Numbered from the stretch's first letter, positions 45,939 to 57,420 are shown. The stretch is DNA of 64,000 bases from Pictodentalium vernedei (GCA_031216915.1 CM062288.1:176927919-176991918); one strand, 5' to 3'. The notes: generated by a model from the letters alone, not told the origin. Numbers and translations are program-made.

Positions 45939-46422
45939 TTTCGTATGCTAATGGGGTTGTTGACAATTTAGATCCCAATCCAAGAAGGCTGCTAGCAGCC
46001 ATGTTTTTCAATGAAACTCAGAAAAATTTGATCGTTCCCATATAGACATCACACTAATGCAACATATGAAATTTGAAACAGGTGGGATGAGAGATGCAGT
46101 CTGTAGGGTGTGCCAATGGAATTGTTGACAATTTATATGCCAAATCCAGATGGCCACAGGCTGCGATGTGTTTCAACAGAATTCAGAAAAATTCAATAGC
46201 TCCCATCTAGACATTGCCCCAAAGCCACCTATGAAATTTGGAACTGATCGGGTGAGAGATGTGCTATGACAGAGGAACATACAGATGTACGGACAGACAT
46301 ACAGATGGATTGCAACCCATCCCAACAGGTTAACTTGATCTTTTATGGTTGAGTTAAAATGGAGTTTGCCTTCAACTGATCTGCATGGTACAGTACAGAA
46401 AAAATATGAAAACAGAACATAC

Positions 46423-46707
46423 CTCTCACAATGACTTGTACATTTGGTGACATTGTACCTCTACCCATTGGGCTCATGGGTGTACAACTATAAATACCAC
46501 CATCCAACATTTCTACATTTTTAATATAAAGAGTTCCGTTACTTAATAGCACTATTCTATCAGAGTTTCCAAATAAAACATGTTCACTATCTTTTAGCCA
46601 TATTACTGCAGTTATTGGAGGATTTGCATCATGATGACAGTCTAACTGTTCAGGATATCCTTTTGCCCAAATCAGCCTTGAAGGCATCGAAAGAATTTTA
46701 GGTAAAT
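46423..46707 (-). CDS. IGSF9/turtle-like gene: Ig4 exon
   Basis: 285 nt; acceptor 'ctctttacag', donor GTATGT, phase 1 at both ends. The first base from Ig3 makes TAT (Tyr): '(Y)LPKILSMPSRLIWAKGYPE'. Then come the Cys in 'LDCHHDANPP', the Trp in 'AVIWLKD' and 'LDGGIYSCTPMSPMG' with the second Cys. Human IGSF9B has 'YPARVLNMPP' and 'LGTYTCVPYN' at the same points (from memory). One complete I-set domain in a symmetric 1-1 exon. It lies between two direct 458-bp repeats (45481-45938, 47021-47478). Confidence 0.93.
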
Positions 46708-47007
46708 CTGTAAAGAGAAAAAATATAAGATGTCATGAAAGGTAAGATGCAAAATTTTAGAACAAAAATAAACCCAACTTGAATAGCAGACTACACCTGC
46801 AAAAAAAACTTGAACAACTTAAAATTTCATTTTCAGCCTCAAGACAGGTGTGTAGCCAGGGGAGGTGAAAAAATTACACACTAAATTCCACTTTCAGGAC
46901 TATCTCCCAGTTGTGATTTGAAAATTTTGATAAGATGAAGCAACCTCACTTAACCCATTTTACTGTAGTCTGTGTGACTTAGTCATAGAGAGTATGATGT
47001 ATTGTGG

Positions 47008-47480
47008 TGAGTGGACATTTGACGTATTGTCCCCAAATGCAATCCCAATGATCGACAACTCAAATGAAACCACAATAGGAAGTAACAGCTTCGTACACAA
47101 AAGGAAACTAAAGTTATTGCATGGAAACCAAAAAATCTATTTATAGTAACAGTGACCTTGACCTTTGACCTACTGACCCCAAATGCAATCACAACGATCG
47201 ACATCTCAAATGCAACCACAGTTTATAGTTATAGCTTCATACACAAAAGGAAACTAGTTACGGCATGGAAACCAAAAATATATACATATATTCATATCCA
47301 ATGATGACACTCGCCAAATACATATAATTTCTTTAATCACAACTGAAGATAGCTTCCAAAAACCTGCAATTTTGGTAAATTTAAAGAAGACCAGGGCTAT
47401 AACTCTTGTAAAATTGTTTGAATCAAAACTTCCTTTTCATATGCACATGAACACATGATACTCATACTGACTATCAAGCA
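47008..47480. repeat. DR1-bearing repeat, copy 2
   Basis: Direct copy of 45481-45938, about 90% or more identical by eye. DR1 core TGACCTTGACCTTTGACCT at 47153-47171. Confidence 0.85.
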
Positions 47481-48107
47481 AAATTGAAAAACAATAAAAA
47501 TCTGAATGGCAGCAATTTTTGTCAACAGTATTGGTTGGTTACTTCAAATTGTGTTAGGTAAAGCGTTAGAGTGTTGTTTATTCACAAAACCATAAGGCCA
47601 AGTGGTTGAACTGATCCTTTGCTGTTGATACAGGTTGAACAGACTTCAAGGCGGCTCTCTGTGCAATGTATCTAAAGAAATACATGTAAGCCTCTGTTTG
47701 AAAACTGATGGTATACAAATTGATTTAGTTAAGTGATAGAGTCATACAAAGCTCAGAGAAAATAGTATGAAGTTTGGTTAGCACCTCATCTCAAACTGTT
47801 TTCTCTTCCCCTTATATTTCACTGTATATAAACCCATCTAAAGACTAGGTAGCTTGAAATATATAATGCCTGTTTATTTTGTTCTGGAAGCTGCAAGGTC
47901 AGTCAAATCAATTCTTACCTGTGAGTATTTTCGAGAATTTTTCATAAAAGACATGGCTGCTGTAAAGCAGCCATGACTTGATTTTACGAAAAATTCAAAA
48001 GATACTTGCACCCAAGAAATCATTGGTAAGGGGTCTACTCCAGTTGGTAGGGCTATATGTTGTTAACAAGACCCAGAATTATACCTCTTCTAGGCAGCAG
48101 GGTATTG
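47481..48107. other. Intron stretch with a hairpin
   Basis: Hairpin 47923-48006: 'gacatggctgct' with 'agcagccatg' plus outer pairs 'agtattttcgagaatttttc'/'gaaaaattcaaaagatact'. No exon. Confidence 0.5.
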
Positions 48108-48290
48108 TTGTGTATTTATTTTTTGGTGCTTAAAGTCACATATTTCTGCACAATGGCTAATCATGACCGAAACCTAGATTCAAAGTCAAGTACAGCCAAT
48201 CGTTTATACCCATGTGGCCCAATTTAGAGGACTTCCACCCCAAGCATGACTTGGTCCTATTTTACGAGTAAAACAGAACTTATTTACCAG
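48108..48290. repeat. SINE-like repeat fragment
   Basis: Same blocks as 40668-40835 ('gcttaaagtcacatatttctgc', 'gaggacttccaccccaagca', 'ttggtcctattttac'). Confidence 0.6.
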
Positions 48291-48880
48291 AGTAAACAAA
48301 CACAACATCACTTCCAGACACTCCCAGGAGGAAGGGTATTTTTGTACTGTGCAGGAGAAACAATTTGCGGCAGGCAAAGAGTTAAACTTTTTACCACATC
48401 AAAAGTATGAAGATTTCATTTCTATATTGAATAGTTATGAACACTATCACTCCTATGCTGACCATTTTCTGTCACTAAATATTTTTTTACTAATGTAATG
48501 AGAGGTCAAATAAATATATCTGTACAGCTGTATAACAATGAGTCATATTAATTTATTTATTGGTGACAAGCAGGTCCACACATCCCAGAACGGGAACCCT
48601 GACAGATGTCGTATAGATGAAGGAAGATAATCAATGCTGGGATTTCTAGCTGGATGGTATTACTCAACAGAATTACAGACTTCCCATTTATATAAGACAA
48701 CAATGTCACTTTCAGTATCTTAGGCTCTATCAGGCAATTCATGCAGAAAGTCAAATGTAGCCGTTCATTAATACATCTGCTGTACATTGTAGAGGAATTC
48801 CAACTCAGGTATTAGGTCCTATTTATATTGATATTTATCATATGACTCGTCCGTTTTGTTCACTTTAAAACATTTGATAT
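48291..48880. other. Intron sequence with a second SINE-like fragment
   Basis: About 48545-48840 starts 'atttatttattggtgacaag' and ends 'attaggtcctatttatattg', a degraded relative of 48108-48290. Nothing coding. Confidence 0.45.
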
Positions 48881-48889
48881 TTTGTTTTC

Positions 48890-49110
48890 ATATTAATCAG
48901 TGATAAATAAAGCCTTCCATCAATTTCATTGGTCAATTTCAAAACTAGACAATTTGATTGGCTGAACAAAATACAACTGGACCACATTTTCATAATTTGC
49001 ATAATTAGAGTTGGGAGCTTTCATTGGTCAATTTCAAAGCTGGACAATTTGATTGGCTAAACAAAATACAACTGGGTCACATTTGCATAATTTCAGTAGG
49101 GAGAATTTAC
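48890..49110. repeat. Two-copy ~115-bp tandem duplication
   Basis: 'cattggtcaatttcaaa(a/g)ct' ... 'gattggct(g/a)aacaaaatacaa' ... 'ttgcataatt' occurs twice in a row. Confidence 0.75.
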
Positions 49111-49144
49111 GTTATCTGTCCTATTTAGGGTGGGTTATATTGTA

Positions 49145-49394
49145 TTAATCTTTTACCTAACGTAACAGCAAAAACCGTCTTGCACAATACAAGAAAAACG
49201 CCATTCATTTTTTTTATATTTTCACTTTTTGCTTCCAAAACATAGGTTATGACCCCTCATTGGAACTAGCGTGTCATGCTCGTTCCAATGAGGGGTCATA
49301 ACCTATGTTTTGGAAGCAAAAAATGAAAATTTTTAGTTATACGAGGATGTTTTTTCCAAGTGCCGTCTGCAACTCAAGTTAGGTGATGGGTTAA
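49145..49394. mobile_element. TTAA-flanked hairpin MITE, copy 5
   Basis: TTAA edges; long inner arms 'cttccaaaacataggttatg' / 'cataacctatgttttggaag' around a 'gtgtcatgctcg' centre. Confidence 0.85.
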
Positions 49395-49435
49395 AAAGTC
49401 ATACTAAGTGGCTAATTTGTGTGTGTGTGTGTCAT

Positions 49436-49600
49436 ATGATAAATAGAATATGAAATGAGTGTTTTTCTCATATAATATTTATGAAACTCGTCCGAATTTT
49501 CCGTTTGGGCTCGCCAGAGGCTCGCCCAAACGGAAAATTCTTAGACTTGTTTCATAAATATTATATGAGAAAAACACTCATTCCATATCCTCTATTTATT
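49436..49600. repeat. Near-perfect 80-bp-arm palindrome
   Basis: Left arm 'atgataaatagaatatgaaatgagtg...ccgtttgggctcgcc' and right arm 'ggctcgcccaaacgg...cactcattccatatcctctatttat' pair with few mismatches across a loop of about 4 nt at 49515-49518. Confidence 0.85.
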
Positions 49601-50952
49601 TAACAGTATAGTTTTATATACAATTTCATATCTATATTATACATATTTAGAATATTTACATTTGATCTATACCGTAGGGAGTTTACATAGCCAGATTGGC
49701 TGTCTACCTGTCACTCCTGTTAAAAACAAGCCAAGACCAATACTGGGTCTGGACCTGCATCGCTACATGCAATTGATTACAGAGATGAACAGACTTCAAA
49801 GTATCAGAAAACAGGAAGTGGCTGCACGGCAGATCTGAAAATTAGATACATGATACAACTCATCATTATAAAGCAGCAGACCAAATATAAAATCATTCCC
49901 TTTCATAGAAGCCAAGAAAACTTTGACGGAAGAAGTGTTTTGGACGGACTGACGGACGGAGTCGAGCGGTTACTAGACCTGCTCTGCCACTGGCGACGCA
50001 GGTAAAAAACCCATTGACTCCAACACTGCCTCTGACTCATAATGGAAGATACCTGTTGGGGATCACATAAAGATTCCTAATTTTACCTATTGGTTTTAGT
50101 GTTTTAGATTTTTTAGACTTTTTTTAGAGCTTTTTCTTTTAGACCTGGCGACTTACCCCACCAAATTTCGAAGGGACAAGAAAATCCAGAATCAGTGACA
50201 CAAGTAGCAATTCTTTAGTATTAGTATTACAATATCCAGGTGAAAGAGAAAAGAAAGAAACCTGGGGTGGAGCACAGAACAAGTCCTATTTGACTAGTAA
50301 AACAGAACAGAATGACAGTGGACAAATATGTGGGTGTGTCAAAGGTCTCAGGATTAATCACAAGTGTAAGAAAGTTCTCAAGGTGTCCAAACTCTCTCTT
50401 ATTTGAGGTTGATGCTGTCAAAGATTTTCTTCTTACTGGGAAGTGGACCCAAAATGGTTATCTCATGTGCATATAGAGACATGCCCTGAGTAGTCTAAAG
50501 GTCCTTTTGTTATATTCAAGAAAGGTTACTGCAGAGGTCATCCCATATAATCTGTGCGACAGGATGGGCAGCAGATGGACACAGGTAAAAGCCTCTCCTC
50601 GGTGATCTAGTAGATGCAATTGTATACACAAAACAAACTATTAATTGAAAATAGAATATGTTAGTCACATTTTCTGGTTATAATTTTTTTTTCATTTTTA
50701 CTGAGTAACTAACCCTGTGCACTGTACAGACTCTTGTAAATCTGATCAAAATCAACTCTTTACCTAATCTAATGGCCAAAACCAACCAGTACTATTCAAA
50801 CTCAGCTTGGGACCCCTCATTGTATTTTTTTAGTGAATTCCAAAAATGAAAACATATTCTATTTTCAGTTAATAGCTTATTACAAGCACATTTGCAAAGT
50901 ATACAGTCAAAATAAAAGCGGATAAAAAAAATAGGCCGATTAAATCGTCAGA
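49601..50952. other. Intron sequence
   Basis: A dispersed-repeat tail ('ggacggactgacggacgg') at 49940-49970. At about 50750-50850 is a degraded left half of the TTAA MITE family ('ctctttacctaatctaatgg', 'gggacccctcattg'). No exon recognised. Confidence 0.45.
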
Positions 50953-51866
50953 TGTGTACCCATACGCGCAACTAGTAGAAAGCTGTATGACGGAGGGCCA
51001 CCCTGGATGCCGACGTTATGTACACCATACATGGTATGGGTACATATAGAAATGGATTGGAGGAGTGCCTAATTTGAAGGATAAAGGGTTAAAATCACAG
51101 GATCAAATTATCAGATTTACACCAAAAACTATACAGCTCAGCACATCAGTAACCTGAACACATATATGAAGTAACATGACAATCGGATTGATATTTTTTG
51201 AGTTATCTCATGCCAAAGGGATTGGTGGAATTTTCAATTTGAAGGATCAAGGGTTAATATCTTAGGATCAAATTATCAGATTTACACCAAAAACTACACA
51301 GCTCGGCACATCAGTAACCTGAACACAAATATAAAGTAACTTGACAATCCAAGCAATATTTTTCAAGTTATCAAATGCCAAAGGGATTGGAGGAATTTTC
51401 AATTTTGGAGGAATTTTCAATTTGAAGGATAAAGGGTTAATATCTCAGGATCAAAATAACAGATTTACACCAAAAACTACACAGCTCGGAACATCAGTAA
51501 CCTGAAGATATATATAAAGTAACATGACAATTGGATTGATATTTTTTGAGTTATCTCATGCCAAAGGGATTGGAAGAATTCTCAATTTGAAGGATAAAGA
51601 GTTAATATCTCAGGATCAAATTATCAGATTTACACCAAAAACTATACAACTCGGCACATCAGTAACCTGAACACAAATATAAAGTAACTTGACAATCCAA
51701 GCAATATTTTTCAAGTTATCGAATGCCAAAGAAATGGATACGGATGCCGGACGGATGGACGGACAGACAGACGGACAGATGCACAGACAGACTGACTGAC
51801 AGACAAAGAATGGCCACCCCGGATGCCGGCATTATGTGTACCATACATGGTATGGGTACACATAAA
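50953..51866. mobile_element. 0.9-kb TIR element with internal tandem units
   Basis: The ends are an exact 14-bp inverted repeat, ATGTGTACCCATAC and GTATGGGTACACAT. The inside has about four units of 160-185 bp ('atcagatttacaccaaaaac', 'cacatcagtaacctgaaca', 'tgccaaagggattgg'). Copies of 'ggccaccc(t/c)ggatgccg' and 'accatacatggtatgggtac' lie near both ends (51030-51050 and 51840-51866). No ORF. Target duplication not resolved. Confidence 0.65.
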
Positions 51867-51904
51867 AATGAGACACTTACTCAGTTGCAATCTGGTCAAA
51901 ATTC

Positions 51905-52010
51905 TCACGACAGCTTTTCCGTCCACAACAATATAGCATCTCACCAGTTGTACAATACTATTTCGATCTGATTGTGAATTAGCCTGTGTTCATGATCACA
52001 GTAGTGTATT
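51905..52010. repeat. Direct repeat flanking the Ig3 exon (3' side)
   Basis: 'cacaacaatatagcatctc' ... 'tgatcacagtagtgta' matches 53370-53470 in the same orientation. Confidence 0.75.
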
Positions 52011-52051
52011 TAAATTTAGAGCATAAAAATGATGGGAAAAACTTGACTCAC

Positions 52052-52339
52052 ATGTGACATTGAGGTAGGCAGCTGCTTCTTTTTCTTCAGATATACCATT
52101 GCTTGGCATGCAACTATACCATGCCATATCCTCCTTTATGACAGATGTTATCACAAGACTTCCATCACGGTTTATAAGCACTCTAGTTTTGTAACTTGGT
52201 AAAAGTTTGATGTTGAGGCCATCCTTATACCAATGGTAGGTTACATTTTTAGGATAGGCCTCCACATCACAACGAAATTGAACTCTTTGTCCCTCAATTG
52301 CTGTCGTGTTGACTGGAGGACCCATTATATACACACCAC
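52052..52339 (-). CDS. IGSF9/turtle-like gene: Ig3 exon
   Basis: 288 nt; acceptor 'ttttctgttgcag', donor GTGAGT, phase 1 at both ends. Domain marks are 'GPPVNTTAIEGQRVQFRC', 'EAYPKNVTYHWYKD', 'RVLINRDGSLVITS' and 'DMAWYSCMPSNG', then 'AAAYLNVT'. Human IGSF9-family Ig3 has 'AEAYPGNLTYTWY', 'RVRILIDGTL', 'YTCVPSNS' and 'SASAYLTV' at the same places (from memory), a strong orthology signal. There are three N-glycosylation sequons (NTT, NVT, NVT). The domain lies outside the membrane and would mediate cell adhesion. Confidence 0.94.
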
Positions 52340-53583
52340 CTGCAACAGAAAATGTATGAAGTATAATTTTTTTTAAAATAGATACTAACAAAACTAAGAT
52401 CAAATACTAATCAGTCCTTGAAACCAACTCTTTGATGGAATGTAGGGTTGAAACAATTAATTGTTTAACTGGTACTGGAAGGGTTACAAGTATTTTATGG
52501 TTACAATTTTCACTACAGGTTAATTTCTCCATGAGAGATGTGTAGAAATCATTTGTAGTAGTAGATTCAGAATATGGGGAAAAACACAGAAAGCAACTTT
52601 TGCAAATCTTGCATAAAATACCCAGGACTGATCATCAAGCCCAAGTATTTCATGTGAGATTTGCAGGCGTTACATTTTGTCAGGGCCAAGTTTTTCACTT
52701 TATATGAATCCACTAATACAAAATTTTTCCATTTAGTTCTTGACAGTATTTTCACAGTTCAAAATCCCAGCATACACAATTTCTCTATTTCAAAGTGACA
52801 TGCAGTTAACTGGTTAAGTGCTGGAAGCCCATATTTGGGCTTTACTCTAAAGTGCAGGTACTGCAACTCAGAGGCTTTAATTCCTTCAACACGAGATGCT
52901 GCTTTTCTGGTCCAGGAACACGATGAGTCATAATTTCATTAAGTAAGATGGCTAATAAGTGAACATGTGTGGTAGAACAATTAATATTTTTAATGTGTAG
53001 CCTGAAGGCTGCACGTTGAAAATATTAATTGCTCTACACCCAAATAATGGATATGGACTCTTCCAATATCTGCCATTTAACTGGCATGGAAGATACCACC
53101 AATGTTCAAAGGTTTCAATTTATGGGTGAGTGCCTGTTGTAACAAGGTAAAGATTTGTGAACAAATTTTGATGACTCAAAATAATTTAGCACTCTACCAG
53201 TTAATCGGTAATAGAATGCTTATAACTGTTATGACTAAATGGTTAACCAATAACAGAATTCCCACATCGCTTCAGCACTAATAGAATTGTTAATAAGTTG
53301 AAGATCTGAGGCACTAATCACATCTTAATCTTTTACCCCAACATGCTTAGCAAAAAATCAGATAATGACCCAGTTGCTTTTCTGCCCACAACAATACAGC
53401 ATCTCACCAGTTGTGCAATGCTATTATGATCTAACTATGAATTAGACTATTTTCTTGATCACAGTACTATGTATGCTCTCTCACCCCAGCAGAATCCACC
53501 AATATAATTCTAAATACAATAGTAACTTGAATTCCCAAGCTATACATTTCTAGTTTAGAGACCATTACATGTTGGTACTATAC
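52340..53583. other. Intron between the mini-exon and Ig3
   Basis: Holds a hairpin at 52967-53040 ('agaacaattaatattttta...gcct' with 'aggctgc...aaaatattaattgctct') and the upstream direct repeat at 53370-53470. A 'gtgctggaagcccatatttgggct' motif at about 52822 is shared with 35850. No further exon seen. Confidence 0.55.
53370..53470. repeat. Direct repeat flanking the Ig3 exon (5' side)
   Basis: Matches 51905-52010; both contain 'agcatctcaccagttgt' and 'tgatcacagta'. Confidence 0.75.
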
Positions 53584-53633
53584 CTGGTGGTCCAGGAACT
53601 AAAAATTTGCTTGTTGGGGTCTCCAGTTTCAAC
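53584..53633 (-). CDS. Candidate 50-nt exon, end of Ig2 of the IGSF9/turtle-like gene
   Basis: Acceptor 'cctgttttgcag' above and donor GTATAG below. Read with one base from a preceding exon, it gives 'LKLETPTSKFLVPGPP' and leaves a G that makes a Gly codon with the Ig3 exon, in the right phase (1). The peptide resembles the last strand of Ig2 and the linker to Ig3 ('THLLVQGPPF' in human IGSF9B, from memory). It is short and the upstream exon is not visible, so this is a candidate only. Confidence 0.5.
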
Positions 53634-53654
53634 CTGCAAAACAGGTAAGGCTGT

Positions 53655-53790
53655 TTATTATGTATTTATTGGTATTAAGATCACTTTCAACATATATGGC
53701 TACATCACGCATGACCGCAACACAAATAGGAAGTCAAGTTTAGCCAATCATTTATATTGGCAGGTACATCGCAAAGATGACTGATTGGAG
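53655..53790. repeat. SINE-like repeat fragment
   Basis: 'atgtatttattggtattaagatcac', 'atgaccgcaacacaaatagg', 'aagtttagccaatcattta' match the start of 48108-48290 and 18476-18670. Confidence 0.55.
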
Positions 53791-55195
53791 AGAGGTGTAA
53801 ACCGGATTTGTTCTGACCATGATGGCTCATCCCGACTGGTCAAATATTCCAACTGCATCCAGGGTATCTTTTGTTTTCAAAATTTTGATTTGCGGTTTTC
53901 TCCCCCTCCAGGAACATTGATTAGCAATTGGTATAAATTGATTCGCAGTTTTAAACCAAGGTTAGTTAATTTTCTGTTTATTGTTGTCCAGCCCATTTCA
54001 TTTTATTTTTGTCTGAAATACCCTGCTGTGCACATTTCTTCACCGGCACCTAAATTCAATTTTCCCTTCCGTAACAGTTTGCTGTAGCAAATTTCATGGG
54101 CTTAACATTGATTACAGCAATCCTGCATTATAATGAAATTTATTTAACATGCATTCTTTTTTATGGGTTTGCATCACTGACACACTAATAAGACAGTAAG
54201 TTTACTTCCCGCGATTTACTTATTTCCTCTATCTATCAATCTATGTCATTCATTTGTGACTGAAATGTCAAAGTTTCATTTCAGAGCACAGTTTACACTG
54301 TACACACCTGCGCAGTTGATGCATTTATGTTGGATTTTCCTGAACGTGCTCACATTCAGGAAAATCCAACATACATAAATAGTTACGCATGTGTATGGCG
54401 CAAATTGTTCCTAGGGAGGTTACGGTATGAAAAACCAACTGATATAATGAATGATTGAGTCAGTGACTGGACATGGTGACCTAGAAAGGGCAACGTGCTT
54501 TGCTGGGATATTCCAATGAGTTGTCCATGCATTGGTAGTTCTGTAATAGCAATCTTAGTGATTAAAGAGCATGTCTGACAGTCATACCAGCAGAAATCTT
54601 AGAAAGACTTCGTATCACAATGTGCGAATCATTTTTCGATATTGGTTTGCAACCCGGAGATATTGCTTCACAAACGGCGATGTGAAACTGAACAAAAGAT
54701 ACCCTGACATCATCAAGCATACCATCATTTGAAGGCATGCCTTGATGATGTAGTTGAAATATAAGTCAGGATTGTATGTGTGGCATAAGTGAAAGTATCA
54801 AATCAAGTGTTGTAGGAAAGAACATGACTGCAAGCAAGAGCAAATCAATATCTAATACTCCAATGCAGATGAAAATGTCCCAACTGAAAAATTTATGTCC
54901 CTACCTCCCTCCTCCTGACAAGGGGAGCTCCTGTACATTGCCTACTTAAGATGCCTTCTACTGTAGGGCTAATGCTCTTCAGGCATGCCCACACATTGGG
55001 TGGTTGGGTACCAAGAACTCCTGCATGAACTGTAAAAGGAGTTCCAATAAAACTTTCTTGAATAACTAAAAAAGGTTTTTAATTGTTTGCCTAAAAAATA
55101 TATCTTATAATTTCCCATGTGAATGAGCTTGACAAGCTCATTCCAATAAGGGATCATAATCTATGTTTTGGAGGAAAAATTGAAGAAAAAAAATA
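53791..55195. other. Intron or upstream stretch with hairpins
   Basis: A palindrome is at 54301-54395 ('tttatgttggattttcctgaacgtg' with inverse 'cacattcaggaaaatccaacat'). 55090-55190 is a decayed TTAA-MITE core ('gtgaatgagcttgacaagctcattcc', 'ggatcataatctatgttttgg'). No exon recognised. Confidence 0.5.
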
Positions 55196-55748
55196 GATGA
55201 GGCTCTAAAGAGCCTGCAATCACTCACCTGGAAGAACTACTTATCCCTCAATTATTCTAATCAGAATCAAAGAATGCAGCTGGCTGCCATGCTCCTTCAT
55301 CTGAGCAAAACAGAATGATGATTGTTTTCAGAGGACTTTCCATACATTATGTGTGCCATGTTTGGTTCACATTGGCCAAGTAGTTTCAGATAAAAAGATG
55401 AAACTGTTATTTACCATAGGGTTTCCATAGTAACTAGGAGCCACAATTGAGGCCATGTTTGCAACCCGATCAACATTAAATGAGGATCGTTGGTAGAGGG
55501 TGTCCCAGTCATCAATCATGTGAAGTTTCAAAACATTTGGCTTCGTAGTTTGCAGTGTATTTGTTGCTTTTAAAAATTTGATTAGCAGTTTCCATCTTGG
55601 ATTCAAAAAGTGATGATAAACAGTGAATTTAAGGCCAATATGAAAGAAAAATGGTTAGCATTTGAATATTTTTGTATAGCATTTTGTGATGCAAATCCAG
55701 TCATTAAATACCCTGGTTTCAGAGAGGATTTTTGAAGATCGACCAATC
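55196..55748. repeat. Dispersed repeat, left part, interrupted by hAT-like element
   Basis: Starts 'gatgaggctctaaagagcctg' and 'cactcacctgg'. Internal units have 'taccatagggtttccatagtaac', 'acattaaatgaggatcg' and 'catgtgaagtttcaaaac'. Resumes at 56900. Confidence 0.7.
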
Positions 55749-56899
55749 TAGTGATGTGGACCAGACCACCAAAAATGGTCCTGCCCACTGTCAAGGCAGT
55801 CCAGACAGGTATGGTGCAGGTCATTCTGGTCCGGTACCCATGTCTGGACTGGTCCAAAGCAGCCCGGTCCAATCATATGTTAATGAATTGCCCGTCTTCT
55901 GAAAGTTGTTAACCAAAATATTACAAAATAAAATTGACTGCTTTGCAAAGAGTACATAAACAATGTTTGATGATTGAATGTAGCATTGTCTGTCTCAAGG
56001 GCACACTGCAATAGCCCATGCAGTAATGCAGATGTACACCATTCTATTCATTTCACATCCATTTTAGGCAATACACCTTATTGAACAGAGAAGAAACGTC
56101 GAATAAAATTCACGTATTTCACATGTTGAATAAAAAGATGGAACTATTTAAAATGTGACTATATCTTATGATTGAAAGAACTCAAAATCAAAAAAGATGT
56201 CAAATAAATACACAACACGACATGAACTTAAACTTGTTGTGAATGTCCCAGTTACATTTCATTCGAGGTTTGCGCTCGAGAAATACCACTAAACCACTCA
56301 CATTTCGTTATGTGAAATCCCATTCAGTTCAAATGAATATTGAGTTGTGTTTATTTATTACATAAAAACATGAACATAGCCTACAACTAGTGGTAGTATG
56401 TGTTTAAAAACAATGTAACATGGCAGTCAACTGATCATATCAACCCATTCTGCAGGCACCTTGTTTAATGGATTGGTTGCCTGCAATAATATACTGTTGT
56501 AAGCACATACTCACCATGGCTAAAGTGAGTGACGAGAAGTAGGCAACATCAAAGCATGCAGCCCTAATTCGGCAACACCAAAAGCATGCGGCTGCATTCA
56601 ACTGAATTGCTGATACATGCAGAATGGGGATCGTGCCATCTATATATGCGATTGCGATGTTTTCATGACATCAAATATTAGAATATTAACCACTTGAACT
56701 CATTAATACATCGTTGCCGATTTTTATTGGGATACAAACGCGATAAATTTGTGATAGTTGGCTTGACATAAAATAGTGTACCGGATCAGAAAATACCGGA
56801 CTGGGAGTGTAAACTGGTCCAAACTGGTCCAGTGGCACCTGGTCTGGGATGGACTGCAGTTCAGGGGTGGCCCGCAGACTGGTCCAGTATCCATCACTA
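55749..56899. mobile_element. Non-autonomous hAT-like element, TAGTGATG ends
   Basis: Ends TAGTGATG and CATCACTA; 8-bp direct repeat GACCAATC at 55741-55748 and 56900-56907. Longer imperfect inverted ends share 'ggaccag', 'gtccaga' and 'ctggtcc' words. The host repeat is continuous across the site once the element and one duplication are removed. No transposase ORF. Confidence 0.85.
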
Positions 56900-57420
56900 G
56901 ACCAATCAGAATCAAAGAATGCCTCTGGCGGCCATTTTTTCATCCGACATGAACAAAATGAGAAAAGTTTGCAGAGAACCTCCCACAGACCATTCCTGCC
57001 AAGTTTGGTTCACATAGGCTCAGTAGTTCCAGAGAAGATGAAAATGTGATTTCCCAGTGGGTTTCCATGGTAACTATGAGCCACAACTGTGGCCATGTTT
57101 GAAACCCAATCAACATTAAATGAGGATCATTGGTAGAGGGTGTCCCAGTCATCAAGCATGTGAAGTTTCAAAACATGTGGCCTCGTAATTTCAGAGGAGA
57201 AGAGTTTTAATAATCGACCAATCAGAATAAAAAGAAAGCTTCTGACGGCTATGTTTTTCATCCGTCGGTAACAAAATGAGGATCGTTTGTACAGCTTCTT
57301 CCAGAGACCGTTCATGCCAGGTTTGGTTCACATCCACTCAGCAGTTCCAGAGAAGAAAAAGAAAATGTGAAAAGTTTTCGGATGACAGACGACGAACACC
57401 AAGTGATGGCAAAGTGATCC
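56900..57420. repeat. Dispersed repeat, right part
   Basis: Repeats the units of 55196-55748 ('ggtttccatggtaactatgag', 'tggtagagggtgtcccagtcatcaa') and ends 'gatgacagacgacgaacacc'. Confidence 0.7.

Noticed and set aside
55367-55872. Minus-strand ORFs of 79 and 89 codons
   Set aside because: They lie in a dispersed repeat and the hAT-like element; the same phrase recurs at 57127-57315 with different frames.
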